NCBI GenBank assembly: GCA_913774355.1
Contig: CAJYGB010000011.1
Span: forward strand, 1 to 54,845
Direction: 5' to 3'
DNA from: an uncultured Chryseobacterium sp.
GTDB taxonomy: Bacteria; Bacteroidota; Bacteroidia; Flavobacteriales; Weeksellaceae
Length of the DNA stretch: 54,845 bases
A model generated the notes under the pieces. It had not been told where the DNA came from, did not search any database, and saw nothing but the letters and a program-made list of their open reading frames with translations. The position numbers and the translations under genes are program-made. Shown here one piece after another: positions 35,147-44,251 of the stretch; position 1 is the stretch's first letter, and each line of letters starts with the position of its first letter.

Positions 35147-37192
35147 ATGGAAGCTCCAAAGGCAAAAAAAATAGAAAAAATCTTAGAAACACACGGTGAC
35201 AAAAGAATCGACCACTATTTCTGGCTCAACGAAAGGGAAAACCCGGAGGTTATAAAATATCTCGAAGAAGAAAACGCCTATGCCGATTTCGTGATGAAAG
35301 ATACCGAACCGTTTCAGGAAGAACTTTTTGAGGAAATGAAAGCCCGCTATAAAAAAGACGACGAATCTTTACCTTATTTTTTCAACGGATACTGGTATAT
35401 TGTGCGCTATGAAGAGGGAAAAGAATATCCTATTTTCTGTAGAAAGCACAAGACCCTGGACAACGAAGAGGAAATAATCCTGGACGTAAATGTTCTGGCG
35501 GAAGGCGAAAGCTACTTTGAAGTGGGAAGTGTTGCCGTTTCTCCGAATAACGAACTGGCTTCTTTTTCCACGGATAATGTAAGCCGCAGGATTTATTCCA
35601 TTAATTTCAAAAATCTGAAAACCGGGGAAGTTCTTCCGGATAAAATTGAGAACACTACCGGAAAAGCGGTCTGGGGTAATGACAACGAACACGTTTTCTA
35701 CATCCGTAAAGATGAAAGCCTGAGGGCTTTTCAGGTATACCGCCATAAGCTGGGAACCAACGCTTCCGAGGATATGCTGATCTTCCATGAGGAAGACGAA
35801 ACGTTTGATGTGAATGTTTTCAAAACGAAGTCCCTTGAATATATTTTCATCGCAAGCTCCAGCACGATTTCGGACGAACACCGGTTTATCCCTTCCGACA
35901 ATGTTTTTGCGGACTGGACGATCATTCAGCCAAGGATCGATGACCTGGAGTATTCCGTGGAACATTATGAAGACGAGTTTTACATCATTACCAACGCAGA
36001 TGATGCTTTTAATTTCAAAATTGTGAAAACAAAGATCGATAACTGCGGCATGGAAAACTGGGTGGATGTTATCCCGCACCGTCCCGAAGTACTGCTGGAA
36101 GGTTTTGAGATCTTTAAAAACTACCTGGTCCTTGAGGAAAGAGAACAGGGTCTTTTACAGATCAAAATCATTGACGAAAAAACACAGGAATCGCATTACC
36201 TGCCATTCTCCGATCCTACCTACACGGCTTATATCGGGGCAAACCTGGAATTCGACACTGAAATTCTGCGCTATGGCTATACTTCGCTGATACAGCCAAG
36301 TTCTACCTACGAGTACAACATGAAAGAAAAGACTACCGTTCTCCTGAAACAACAGGAAGTACTGGGCGGGAAGTTCTTTGCCGAAAATTATATTTCCGAA
36401 AGAATCTGGGCAGATTCCAGGGACGGGGAAACAAAAATCCCGATCTCGCTGGTATACCATAAAGACACGGAAAAATCTGCAGACACCCCATTGTTGCTGT
36501 ACGGATATGGAAGTTACGGCCATACGGTAGATGCAAGTTTCTCGAATGTAAGGTTATCCATTCTGGACAGAGGGTTTATTTATGCCATTGCCCACATCCG
36601 GGGTGGTGAATACCTGGGGAGAGAATGGTATGAAGACGGCAAAATGCTGTTCAAGAAAAATACATTCTTCGATTTTATCGATGCCGGAAAGTTTTTAATT
36701 AAAGAAAATTATACTTCTTCGAAACATTTGTACGCTATGGGCGGAAGTGCCGGAGGCCTTCTGGTAGGAGCTGTAATGAATTACGAGCCCGCTCTCTTTA
36801 ACGGAATCGTGGCACAGGTGCCTTTTGTGGATGTGGTAACTACCATGTTGGACGACACCATCCCGTTAACTACCGGAGAATACGATGAATGGGGAAATCC
36901 GAATGACAAAGAATACTATCACTATATGAAGGAATATTCGCCTTACGATAATGTGGAAGCCAAAGAGTACCCGAATATCCTGATTACCACAGGACTGCAC
37001 GATTCCCAGGTTCAGTATTGGGAACCGGCCAAATGGACAGCCAAACTGAGGGAACTGAAAACGGATAATAATCTCCTGGTTTTTAAAACCGACATGAGTG
37101 CAGGCCATGGCGGAGCGAGTGGGAGATTTGAGTCACTGAAAGAGGATGCCCTGGAATATGCATTTTTAATAAAACTGGAAAATAAAAATTAA
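35147..37192 (+). CDS. ptrB: Oligopeptidase B (S9 family serine peptidase)
   Basis: The product is 681 aa with no signal peptide. The N-terminal seven-blade propeller (about 60-400) opens with DHYFWLNERENPEVIKYLEEEN. The C-terminal alpha/beta hydrolase has the nucleophile in MGGSAGGLLVGA near residue 533, the Asp in TTGLHDSQVQYWEPAKW near 622, and the His in SAGHGGASGR near 657. The family cuts small peptides after Arg or Lys. Two small genes follow with 3-bp gaps, forming an operon closed by the terminator at 37776. Confidence 0.9.
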   Translation: MEAPKAKKIEKILETHGDKRIDHYFWLNERENPEVIKYLEEENAYADFVMKDTEPFQEELFEEMKARYKKDDESLPYFFNGYWYIVRYEEGKEYPIFCRKHKTLDNEEEIILDVNVLAEGESYFEVGSVAVSPNNELASFSTDNVSRRIYSINFKNLKTGEVLPDKIENTTGKAVWGNDNEHVFYIRKDESLRAFQVYRHKLGTNASEDMLIFHEEDETFDVNVFKTKSLEYIFIASSSTISDEHRFIPSDNVFADWTIIQPRIDDLEYSVEHYEDEFYIITNADDAFNFKIVKTKIDNCGMENWVDVIPHRPEVLLEGFEIFKNYLVLEEREQGLLQIKIIDEKTQESHYLPFSDPTYTAYIGANLEFDTEILRYGYTSLIQPSSTYEYNMKEKTTVLLKQQEVLGGKFFAENYISERIWADSRDGETKIPISLVYHKDTEKSADTPLLLYGYGSYGHTVDASFSNVRLSILDRGFIYAIAHIRGGEYLGREWYEDGKMLFKKNTFFDFIDAGKFLIKENYTSSKHLYAMGGSAGGLLVGAVMNYEPALFNGIVAQVPFVDVVTTMLDDTIPLTTGEYDEWGNPNDKEYYHYMKEYSPYDNVEAKEYPNILITTGLHDSQVQYWEPAKWTAKLRELKTDNNLLVFKTDMSAGHGGASGRFESLKEDALEYAFLIKLENKN

Positions 37193-37195
37193 GAT

Positions 37196-37399
37196 ATGAC
37201 CCTCCTGATTATTTTTATTGGTATTGCAATAGTATATTATCTGTTCCAAAAGAGCAGAATCAACTGGATTGAAAAACAGGAATACCTGAGGGAAAAGAAG
37301 GATGAAAAATTTGAGCAGCTCCTGGATCTGGCAAGAAACAGGATGCGGCAAAATCTAAAGCCGACAATATTAACAACAATCAGGAGAATTGATTTATAA
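37196..37399 (+). CDS. Small single-membrane-segment protein, unknown function
   Basis: The product is 67 aa with an N-terminal membrane helix (LLIIFIGIAIVYYLF) followed by a charged, mostly helical tail (IEKQEYLREKKDEKFEQLLDLARNRMRQNLKP). The spacing to ptrB and to the next gene (3 bp each) and the ATG start support expression. I do not recognise the family. Confidence 0.6.
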   Translation: MTLLIIFIGIAIVYYLFQKSRINWIEKQEYLREKKDEKFEQLLDLARNRMRQNLKPTILTTIRRIDL

Positions 37400-37402
37400 A
37401 CT

Positions 37403-37747
37403 ATGACGAACGAAGCAGAATACTGGCAGAAAGTAGAACAATTTTTCATTGAAAATTTTGATACCGAGAAAAACGCGCCGATTGAAACCTATCTTTTCCT
37501 GATAGGCCTTCAGGAACTGGGCAGCGGCCAGCAGAAATATACAAAGGACGATAAGGTAAATCTTATTCACATTGCGGTATGCAGGTTGCTGGAACCTTTC
37601 GGGTATTATAAGTTTTCGCATTATGACGATGATGGCTATCCGCATTTCGATAAGCTGGAAGAACTTCCGGAACTGAAGCCTAATGAGCAGCAGCTTTTAA
37701 TGAAAAAGGCGATCATTCAGTATTTTCAGGATGAGGAACTTATCTGA
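37403..37747 (+). CDS. Conserved hypothetical protein
   Basis: The product is 114 aa, acidic and soluble, without signal or membrane segment. It contains PIETYLFLIGLQELGSGQQKYTKDDKVNLIHIAVCRLLEP and FSHYDDDGYPHFDKLEELPEL. The frame is well formed and lies in the ptrB operon. I recall close relatives in Flavobacteriia but no known function. Confidence 0.65.
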   Translation: MTNEAEYWQKVEQFFIENFDTEKNAPIETYLFLIGLQELGSGQQKYTKDDKVNLIHIAVCRLLEPFGYYKFSHYDDDGYPHFDKLEELPELKPNEQQLLMKKAIIQYFQDEELI

Positions 37748-38069
37748 AAATTTAATTTTTCTAATTTTAAATATAAAAAAAGAGGCTGTCCAAAATTTTT
37801 TGACAGCCTCTTTTTATTGACGTAAATACTCTGCATCAAAATCTATGTTGGAAAATAACATTAGATTCCATATGAACATTTTCAGATAAAGTGCATTTAA
37901 TTTCAGCATCATTCTTTCCTGTCCGAAACATTTCAAAATTCCTAAATAAATGTTAAAAAACACATTTTTAAGAAATATTACACAATTTTATGGCTTATTT
38001 TTTGTTTAACAAATCATAAAATAATAATTTTAACATTCATTATTTTAAAGAACTATTAAAAAACGATAA
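37748..38069. other. 322-bp intergenic region before the rprX-like kinase
   Basis: After the terminator at 37776-37816 the sequence is AT-rich, with runs of TTTAAC and TTAACAT close to the kinase start. No TAnnTTTG promoter, inverted repeat or open frame stands out. Confidence 0.4.
37776..37816 (+). terminator. Strong bidirectional terminator hairpin
   Basis: AAAAAGAGGCTGTC and GACAGCCTCTTTTT (37802-37815) form a perfect 14-bp stem after the ptrB operon. Confidence 0.92.
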
Positions 38070-39617
38070 ATGAATAATAAATTCATTCCAATAATCTCGG
38101 TGTTTATGACAATCTCACTGATTGTTTTTGTTACGCTCCAATTTTATTGGCTGAAAAATTATTACGGCGCTTTGGAGCAGGATTTTTCCTCAAAAGTGTA
38201 TTCGGCACTGGAGGGAACAACGAAAAGTATAGGTGAAATCGAACTTGATAAATACTTAAATGTTGAAAACAAGGATTTCAGGAATAACATTTTGGCCAAC
38301 AGCGATCAGCCGACGTTAACAACCATTCAGCAGGTAGAGGATTCCGGGAAACAACGGCAGATCATTTACCTGAAAAATATTATTGAAAAAAGCCAACTTC
38401 CGATTTCTCAGAAGGGAGATTCCATTAAGCTTACCAAATTATATACCGACGAAGCCGCCTATAAAATAAAACGCGACACCACAGACCGCGGTATCCTTAC
38501 GGCAGACCTCAACCAGGATATCGAGAACGGAGATTATTCGATGAAAGAATATGCGAAAATCGTAGGGAATAACCTTCCGATTTCTAAGCGGGTAAATTCC
38601 AAGGTCCTCGATTCCGTAATTACCAAAGAGCTCAGAATACGTGGAATTTCTGCAAAATTCGGATACGGAATTATCGATAAAAACAACAACCTCACAAAAG
38701 TGGTGAGCAGGGATTATAAGGACCGGAAAGACAACAACACATACAGCTATCCTTTGTTTACCGACCAGAAAGAAAGGACTTTATACAGTCTGGCTTTGGT
38801 TTTCCCGAAAAAGGATTATTCCCTGGCGATGAACAACTGGCCGATGCTGCTGGGTACCTTCCTTTCGTTGTTAACGATTTTAGGAATTTATATCATATCC
38901 ATTAATTATATGATGAAGCAGAAAAAGCTGGCGGAAGTGAAGACGGATTTTATCAACAATATGTCGCATGAATTCAAGACGCCGCTGGCAACAATTTCCG
39001 TGGCCACTGATTCCTTAGCCAACGATAAAATTGCGACCAATCCGGATAAGGTAAAATACTATTCGGAACTGATCAAGCAGGAAAACATCAGGATGAAAAA
39101 GCAGGTAGAGAACGTATTGAATATGTCGAAACTGGAAAGGAATGAAGTAAAATTATTCCTGAGAGAGACGAATGTACGTGAACTGATAAGAAAAACAACG
39201 GAATCTTTTAACCTGATCGTCCAGCAGAGAAACGGAAAGCTAATACAGGAATTCAATGCTACAGATTACACTTTTAAAATAGATGAATTCCATATTTCCA
39301 ATATGCTGGTGAACTTGCTCGACAATGCCAACAAATATTCGCCGGAAGCACCGGAAATTACGATCCGCACTAGAAACGAAGGCCACTTTTATGTGATCGA
39401 AGTTTCGGATAAAGGAATGGGAATGGAAACCCAGAACAAAACCAAAATTTTTGAGAAATTCTTCCGGGAAGAGACCGGGAATATCCATAATGTAAAAGGA
39501 CAGGGATTAGGGCTTTCCTACGTGAAAAAAATTGTAGAACTTCATAAAGGGCAGATTATCGTAGATTCCTATAAAGGAAAAGGAAGCACCTTTACGATCA
39601 AACTGCCGATGAGCTAA
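38070..39617 (+). CDS. Sensor histidine kinase, RprX-like
   Basis: The product is 515 aa. Membrane segments at about 6-26 and 262-285 enclose a 235-residue periplasmic sensor of unknown ligand. The phospho-acceptor motif is MSHEFKTPLATIS near 297. The ATPase has the N box NLLDNANKYS near 413, G1 DKGMGM near 447 and G2 GQGLGLSY near 474. It pairs with the OmpR-type regulator 78 bp downstream. Sequence style and pairing resemble RprX/RprY of Bacteroides; this is similarity and not proof of equivalence. Confidence 0.88.
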   Translation: MNNKFIPIISVFMTISLIVFVTLQFYWLKNYYGALEQDFSSKVYSALEGTTKSIGEIELDKYLNVENKDFRNNILANSDQPTLTTIQQVEDSGKQRQIIYLKNIIEKSQLPISQKGDSIKLTKLYTDEAAYKIKRDTTDRGILTADLNQDIENGDYSMKEYAKIVGNNLPISKRVNSKVLDSVITKELRIRGISAKFGYGIIDKNNNLTKVVSRDYKDRKDNNTYSYPLFTDQKERTLYSLALVFPKKDYSLAMNNWPMLLGTFLSLLTILGIYIISINYMMKQKKLAEVKTDFINNMSHEFKTPLATISVATDSLANDKIATNPDKVKYYSELIKQENIRMKKQVENVLNMSKLERNEVKLFLRETNVRELIRKTTESFNLIVQQRNGKLIQEFNATDYTFKIDEFHISNMLVNLLDNANKYSPEAPEITIRTRNEGHFYVIEVSDKGMGMETQNKTKIFEKFFREETGNIHNVKGQGLGLSYVKKIVELHKGQIIVDSYKGKGSTFTIKLPMS

Positions 39618-39695
39618 AAACATAAACCAAAACAAAATACAGAAGAAGAGAGTGACGGGTTCATTCTGATTATTAACATTAATCATTTAAAAATT

Positions 39696-40382
39696 ATGAG
39701 TAACAGAATATTATTAGTAGAAGACGACCAGAGTTTTGGGGCAGTGCTGAAGGATTATTTAACGATAAATAATTTTGAGGTTACGCTGGCCACCGATGGA
39801 GAACAGGGACTGAAAGAATTTACGGAAAACGAATTCGACATCTGTATTTTCGATGTCATGATGCCGAAAAAAGACGGGTTCTCCTTAGCTGAAGACGTTA
39901 AAAAGATAGATAAGAACACGCCGATCATATTCCTTACGGCAAGAAATATGAGGGAAGACATCCTGAAAGGCTATCAGCTGGGTGCCGATGATTATATCAC
40001 CAAGCCTTTCGATACCGAATTGCTTTTATATAAAATCAAAGCCATTCTTCAGAGAAGCTCGACCCTGGAAAATGAAGAGCAGGAACAGTTCAAGATCAGC
40101 AATATTTTCTTTGATTCCATGCTGAGACAACTAAGAGTCGGAGATAATGAGTATAAACTTTCCCCGAAAGAGAATGAACTGCTGAAGCTTTTGTGCATCC
40201 ACAGAAACGACTTTATGCCAAGAGACCTGGCGTTGAGAAAGATCTGGAAAAAAGAGAACTATTTTACGGCAAGAAGTATGGACGTTTACATTGCAAAACT
40301 CCGTAAGCTGCTGAAAGACGATGAAGGACTGGAAATCATCAACGTTCACGGGGAAGGGTTTAGGCTTCTGGTTAAGAATTAA
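39696..40382 (+). CDS. OmpR-family response regulator, RprY-like
   Basis: The product is 228 aa. The receiver has the acidic pair EDD at 9-11, the phospho-acceptor Asp in DICIFDVMMPKKDG near 53, Thr in IIFLTARN and Lys in ITKPF near 104. The C-terminal winged helix has LSPKENELLKLLC and TARSMDVYIAKLRKLL. All signalling residues are intact. It is probably cotranscribed with the kinase. An 8-bp inverted repeat at 40411-40440 follows it. Confidence 0.92.
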   Translation: MSNRILLVEDDQSFGAVLKDYLTINNFEVTLATDGEQGLKEFTENEFDICIFDVMMPKKDGFSLAEDVKKIDKNTPIIFLTARNMREDILKGYQLGADDYITKPFDTELLLYKIKAILQRSSTLENEEQEQFKISNIFFDSMLRQLRVGDNEYKLSPKENELLKLLCIHRNDFMPRDLALRKIWKKENYFTARSMDVYIAKLRKLLKDDEGLEIINVHGEGFRLLVKN

Positions 40383-40410
40383 TTTCAAAAATATCATCAT
40401 CCATATAAAG

Positions 40411-40440
40411 TTAGCAAAGCAATTGAAAATGTTTTGCTAA
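40411..40440. promoter_or_regulatory. Inverted repeat overlapping a -7 element
   Basis: TTAGCAAA (40411-40418) and TTTGCTAA (40433-40440) flank 14 bp. The right arm overlaps TAATTTTG at 40438-40445, which lies directly before the lipoprotein ATG at 40452. It may act as operator, weak terminator or both. Confidence 0.4.
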
Positions 40441-40451
40441 TTTTGTTTTAT

Positions 40452-41087
40452 ATGAAGAATACAGTATTGGGCCTGATGGCCATTTCCATATTTTCAGTTT
40501 CCTGTAAAAAAGACGAAAGAGCCACCTACATTACGGAAGAAGCAGGCGTTGAGCAGCCGGCTGCTCCTGTAAACCAGGCTCCGAAGGCTTCCCTGATAGA
40601 CCAGGCGGGCATCACCACTACCGGTTCCGGAACGGCAACGGTTACCGCAGCCGGGATGAATCCGGCTCACAGACAGCCGGGACACCGGTGCGATATTCCT
40701 GTCGGGCAGCCTTTAAATTCGGCTCCCCCACAGCAAAACGCACAGAACGTTGCAGTAAATACCCAGCAGGGACAAGCCATCCAGATCGATCCGAATGCCC
40801 TGCAGCCAGGAAAATTCACCGTTGATAAAAGTGGAAAAGCAAAAACCGTAACCCCGAAAGGCATGAACCCGCCCCATGGAGAACCGGGACACCGGTGTGA
40901 TATACCCGTAGGACAACCGCTGAACAGCAAACCGGCACCCTCACAGCAACCGGCTCAGGCAGTGGCACAGAATACGCCGGTACAAACTCCGACACCGGCA
41001 CCTACTGGTCTAAAACCGGCGGCAAACCCTCCACATGGAGAGCCCTGGCATAACTGTGCCGTGAAAGTGGGTGAAGCTTTGCCATAA
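40452..41087 (+). CDS. Surface lipoprotein with three His/Cys repeats
   Basis: The product is 211 aa from MKNTVLGLMAISIFSVSC. Cys18 is followed by KKDE, a close match to the K-(D/E)2 export signal that sends lipoproteins to the cell surface in Capnocytophaga. Three repeats occur at 68-90, 137-159 and 189-211: GMNPPHGEPGHRCDIPVGQPL twice, with changes, and a shorter NPPHGEPWHNCAVKVGEAL. Each has two His and one Cys in a fixed PxHxxPxHxC spacing. Pro/Gln-rich linkers join them. The repeats look like small soft-metal sites. The next two genes are also Cys-rich and metal-linked, so I infer metal binding outside the cell. I know similar repeats in Bacteroidota hypothetical proteins but no assigned function. 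Confidence 0.7.
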   Translation: MKNTVLGLMAISIFSVSCKKDERATYITEEAGVEQPAAPVNQAPKASLIDQAGITTTGSGTATVTAAGMNPAHRQPGHRCDIPVGQPLNSAPPQQNAQNVAVNTQQGQAIQIDPNALQPGKFTVDKSGKAKTVTPKGMNPPHGEPGHRCDIPVGQPLNSKPAPSQQPAQAVAQNTPVQTPTPAPTGLKPAANPPHGEPWHNCAVKVGEALP

Positions 41088-41105
41088 ATTTTGTATTTTT
41101 GCAGC

Positions 41106-41468
41106 ATGAAATTATTTCAGATCATAAGCCTTATTTTCTGTTTGGGGATTTTTCTGGTTCCCAAAGATAATTTCTATGCCCAAAACAGGCAGGAAACCTG
41201 CTGCAAAAATGATTCTGAAATGAGCTGCTGTAGAAAAGACCATCCGCAGCATTCCAAAGAAAATCAAGGTAATAAAAAATCTTCATGCAGCGACGATTGC
41301 TGCTCTGCCTGCGTTACCTGCTACACTTGTATGGAAACTCCGTACTTAAAGAATCTGCAGGCGGAAATTCCTTATTCCCAATCCGATAAAAATTTACCGT
41401 TCGAATATTCGGACCCTTTTCTTTCAGACCGTTTAAAAGAAATCTGGCAACCGCCGAAAATAGGTTAA
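41106..41468 (+). CDS. Small Cys-rich exported protein (HYC_CC_PP-like)
   Basis: The product is 120 aa from MKLFQIISLIFCLGIFLVP. After the signal peptide (about 1-25) come ten cysteines in 44 residues: CC at 32-33, CC at 41-42, then CSDDCCSACVTCYTC at 61-75. The tail ends EIWQPPKIG. The paired Cys, His-rich stretch and PP ending resemble the family named HYC_CC_PP, found next to heavy-metal TonB receptors in Bacteroidota. It probably binds copper or another soft metal in the periplasm, which is an inference from composition and neighbours. TATTTTTG at 41094-41101 is only 5 bp before the ATG. Confidence 0.68.
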   Translation: MKLFQIISLIFCLGIFLVPKDNFYAQNRQETCCKNDSEMSCCRKDHPQHSKENQGNKKSSCSDDCCSACVTCYTCMETPYLKNLQAEIPYSQSDKNLPFEYSDPFLSDRLKEIWQPPKIG

Positions 41469-41575
41469 TTAAATAAATTTAACAATGTTCCAGTTTAGCA
41501 ATTCATCAATGATCTTCAGATAATTACTTTGCTACATCGAGACATTAATTTGATTAATCTAAATTTTTTAAACCC

Positions 41576-44251
41576 ATGAAATTATATATTTCCAGGATTA
41601 TTCTTGGTATATTCTTAGTATCTGCCCCATTTATATCGGCTCAAAATCTTTTAAAACACAGTTTTACCGTAAAAGGGAACTGCAATATGTGCAAAGAAAG
41701 GATTGAAAGCACCGCCAAAAAAGCAGGGGCTAAAACAGCGGTTTATTCCGTGGATCTTCAGACGTTAACCATAGAAACCGACAATGCCGTTTCGGCCGAC
41801 GGGATCTTAAAAAAAGTAGCGGATGCCGGTCATGACAATGAAAGGTTCAAAGCCACTGAAAGCAGCTATGAGGCTCTTCCCGACTGCTGCCATTATGAAC
41901 GGAATTCACAGGCTGCAACAACAGAAAATCACAGTCATCCTTTAAAGAAGGAGAATGAATTTTATGTAAAAGGCAACTGCGAATCCTGCAAGGCCAGAAT
42001 TGAAATGGCTGCAAAAAATGCCGGTGCCGATGCTGCCGAATGGAATGCGGAAACCCAGACCATAGCCTTAAGTTTTGATCCGGCTAAAACCTCATCTGAC
42101 AAGATTTTGAAGAAGATAGCGGAAGTCGGTCACGATAACGAAAAGTACAAATCCAGCGACAGTACTTACAAAAACCTTCCTTCCTGCTGCCTGTATGACC
42201 GGACAATTCCTTTTGGGGCAGCAAATCCGAAAGTTCATTTAGAAGAAGCTGAAGCACCAGAACAGTCAGCGCATCATGTTTCCAATACTGAACGTGCTGC
42301 CGGAAAATTTATTGAGGGTGTAACAGTAACGGGATCCAAAGCAGCCACGTCATTACAGAAAAAAGAAGCCGGACTGGTTTTCAACATTGATAAAAAAGAA
42401 TTATTGAAAGCCGCTTGTTGTAATTTATCCGAAAGCTTTGAAACCAATGCCACGGTAGACGTATCCTTCAGCAACGCGGTAACGGGAACCAAACAGCTGA
42501 AAATGCTGGGTCTGGACCAAAAATACACCAGTCTGACAAAAGAGCTGCTGCCTGAAATCCGCGGACTGGCTTCGGCGTACGGACTGAATTTCATTCCGGG
42601 ACGGTGGATCGAAAGCATCCAGCTGACGAAAGGAGGAAGTACGGTAACCAATGGCTATGAAAGCATCACCGGACAGATCAACACGGAATTGCTGAAAAAT
42701 GTGGAGAAACCCGAAACATCATTAAACCTTTTTGCTGATTTCAACGGGAGAACGGAAGCCAATATCACCAGCGTTTCTAAAATCGATGACAAATGGTCGC
42801 AGACTTTTCTCCTTCATGGCAACGGCACTTTTGGTGATACCGACATGAATAAAGATGGTTTCCTGGACAGACCCAAAGGCGCCCAGCTCAATGCAGCTTA
42901 TTTGCTCAACTATAACGATCTTGAAAAATCAGGATTCGGGTCGCATTTCGGAATCAATTTTATTAAAGATGAAAGAACTGCCGGCCAGCTCGGTTTCGAT
43001 AAAAAAATTCCGCAAACTCAGCAGTCGCTGTATGGTGTTGGGATTGATATTTCACGATTTCAGGTTTGGAATAAAACAGGATATGTTTTTAAAGGAAAAC
43101 CTTATCAAAGCTTAGGCTGGATGAACCAGTATACCTATCATCAGCAGGACAGCTTCTTCGGATTGAGAAATTATTCCGGAAAGCAGCAGACCTATTATTC
43201 CAATCTTATCTTTGAAAGTATTTTAGGGAATACCAATCATAAATACAAAGCCGGGGCAAGCTTTATGTATGACGGTTATGATGAAATGTATTTAACAGAC
43301 AATTTTAAAAGAAATGAAATTGTTCCCGGAGCTTTTGCGGAATATACTTTAACCGGGATAAAATATACTTTGGTGGCCGGAGCCAGGATAGACTTTCATA
43401 ATTTGGCAGGAACGCAATTTACCCCAAGGCTGAATTTCAAATATGATTTTATGCCGCATACGATTTTAAGGTTGTCTGCTGGAAGAGGCTTCAGAACGGC
43501 CAATGTTTTAGCGGAAAGTCAGCAGTACTTTGCGTCGAGCAGGAATCTTCAGATCTTAGAAAACGGCGGAAATATTTACGGGTTAAAACCTGAAATTGCC
43601 TGGAACTACGGAGCCAGCCTGCAACAGGAGTTTAAAATCTTCGGCAGAAAATCAACCGTTGTGGCCGATTTTTTCAGAACGGATTTCCAAGATCAGGTAA
43701 TGGTGGATCTGGACCATTCCCCGCAGCAGCTTACTTTTTATAATCTCGAAGGGAAATCTTTCGCGAATTCATTCCAGACGCAGTGGGATTTTATGCCGTT
43801 TAAAAATTTTGAGGTAAGGTTGGCGTATAAATATTACGATGTGCAGGCAGACTACTTAAACGGGAGAAGAGAAGTTCCGTTTATGGCAAAGCACCGGGGA
43901 TTTGTGAATCTGGCTTATTCAACCAATAAAAGTAAAAATGGAAACTTCTGGAGTTTCGACACGACACTAAACGTCGTAGGAAAACAGCAGCTTCCGGACA
44001 CCTCAACCAATCCGGCCGCTTTCCGGATTCCAGCGTATTCCAGATCTTATGCAGTTCTGAATGCTCAGGTTTCAAAGAACTTCAATAAGAAAATCAGGGC
44101 TTACCTGGGAGGTGAAAACCTGACTTCTTATTACCAGAAAAATGCCATCATTGATGTAAAAAATCCTTTCGGAAATTATTTCGACGGCGGGATGGTATAT
44201 GCTCCGATTATGAAAGCTAATTTTTACATAGGGCTGGATGTGAATTTTTAG
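41576..44251 (+). CDS. TonB-dependent receptor with two N-terminal HMA metal-binding domains
   Basis: The product is 891 aa with a signal peptide (1-22). Two heavy-metal-associated domains replace the usual carboxypeptidase-like domain. The first (about 27-108) has GNCNMCKERIE (Cys36/39) and the second (127-207) has GNCESCKARIE (Cys135/138). Each is followed by GHDNE-K and a second pair, LPDCCHY (104/105) or LPSCCLY (204/205). A His/Glu linker leads to the plug, with a further CC at 281/282 (KAACCNLSESFETN) and GYESITGQINTEL. The barrel ends ANFYIGLDVNF. It should import a metal or metal complex across the outer membrane, handing it to the periplasmic Cys pairs. Copper is the best guess from HMA chemistry. 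Confidence 0.85.
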   Translation: MKLYISRIILGIFLVSAPFISAQNLLKHSFTVKGNCNMCKERIESTAKKAGAKTAVYSVDLQTLTIETDNAVSADGILKKVADAGHDNERFKATESSYEALPDCCHYERNSQAATTENHSHPLKKENEFYVKGNCESCKARIEMAAKNAGADAAEWNAETQTIALSFDPAKTSSDKILKKIAEVGHDNEKYKSSDSTYKNLPSCCLYDRTIPFGAANPKVHLEEAEAPEQSAHHVSNTERAAGKFIEGVTVTGSKAATSLQKKEAGLVFNIDKKELLKAACCNLSESFETNATVDVSFSNAVTGTKQLKMLGLDQKYTSLTKELLPEIRGLASAYGLNFIPGRWIESIQLTKGGSTVTNGYESITGQINTELLKNVEKPETSLNLFADFNGRTEANITSVSKIDDKWSQTFLLHGNGTFGDTDMNKDGFLDRPKGAQLNAAYLLNYNDLEKSGFGSHFGINFIKDERTAGQLGFDKKIPQTQQSLYGVGIDISRFQVWNKTGYVFKGKPYQSLGWMNQYTYHQQDSFFGLRNYSGKQQTYYSNLIFESILGNTNHKYKAGASFMYDGYDEMYLTDNFKRNEIVPGAFAEYTLTGIKYTLVAGARIDFHNLAGTQFTPRLNFKYDFMPHTILRLSAGRGFRTANVLAESQQYFASSRNLQILENGGNIYGLKPEIAWNYGASLQQEFKIFGRKSTVVADFFRTDFQDQVMVDLDHSPQQLTFYNLEGKSFANSFQTQWDFMPFKNFEVRLAYKYYDVQADYLNGRREVPFMAKHRGFVNLAYSTNKSKNGNFWSFDTTLNVVGKQQLPDTSTNPAAFRIPAYSRSYAVLNAQVSKNFNKKIRAYLGGENLTSYYQKNAIIDVKNPFGNYFDGGMVYAPIMKANFYIGLDVNF

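Noticed and set aside
35369..36523. Long minus-strand frames opposite oligopeptidase B
   Set aside because: They mirror a GC-richer coding gene whose catalytic motifs are complete, and show no family features.
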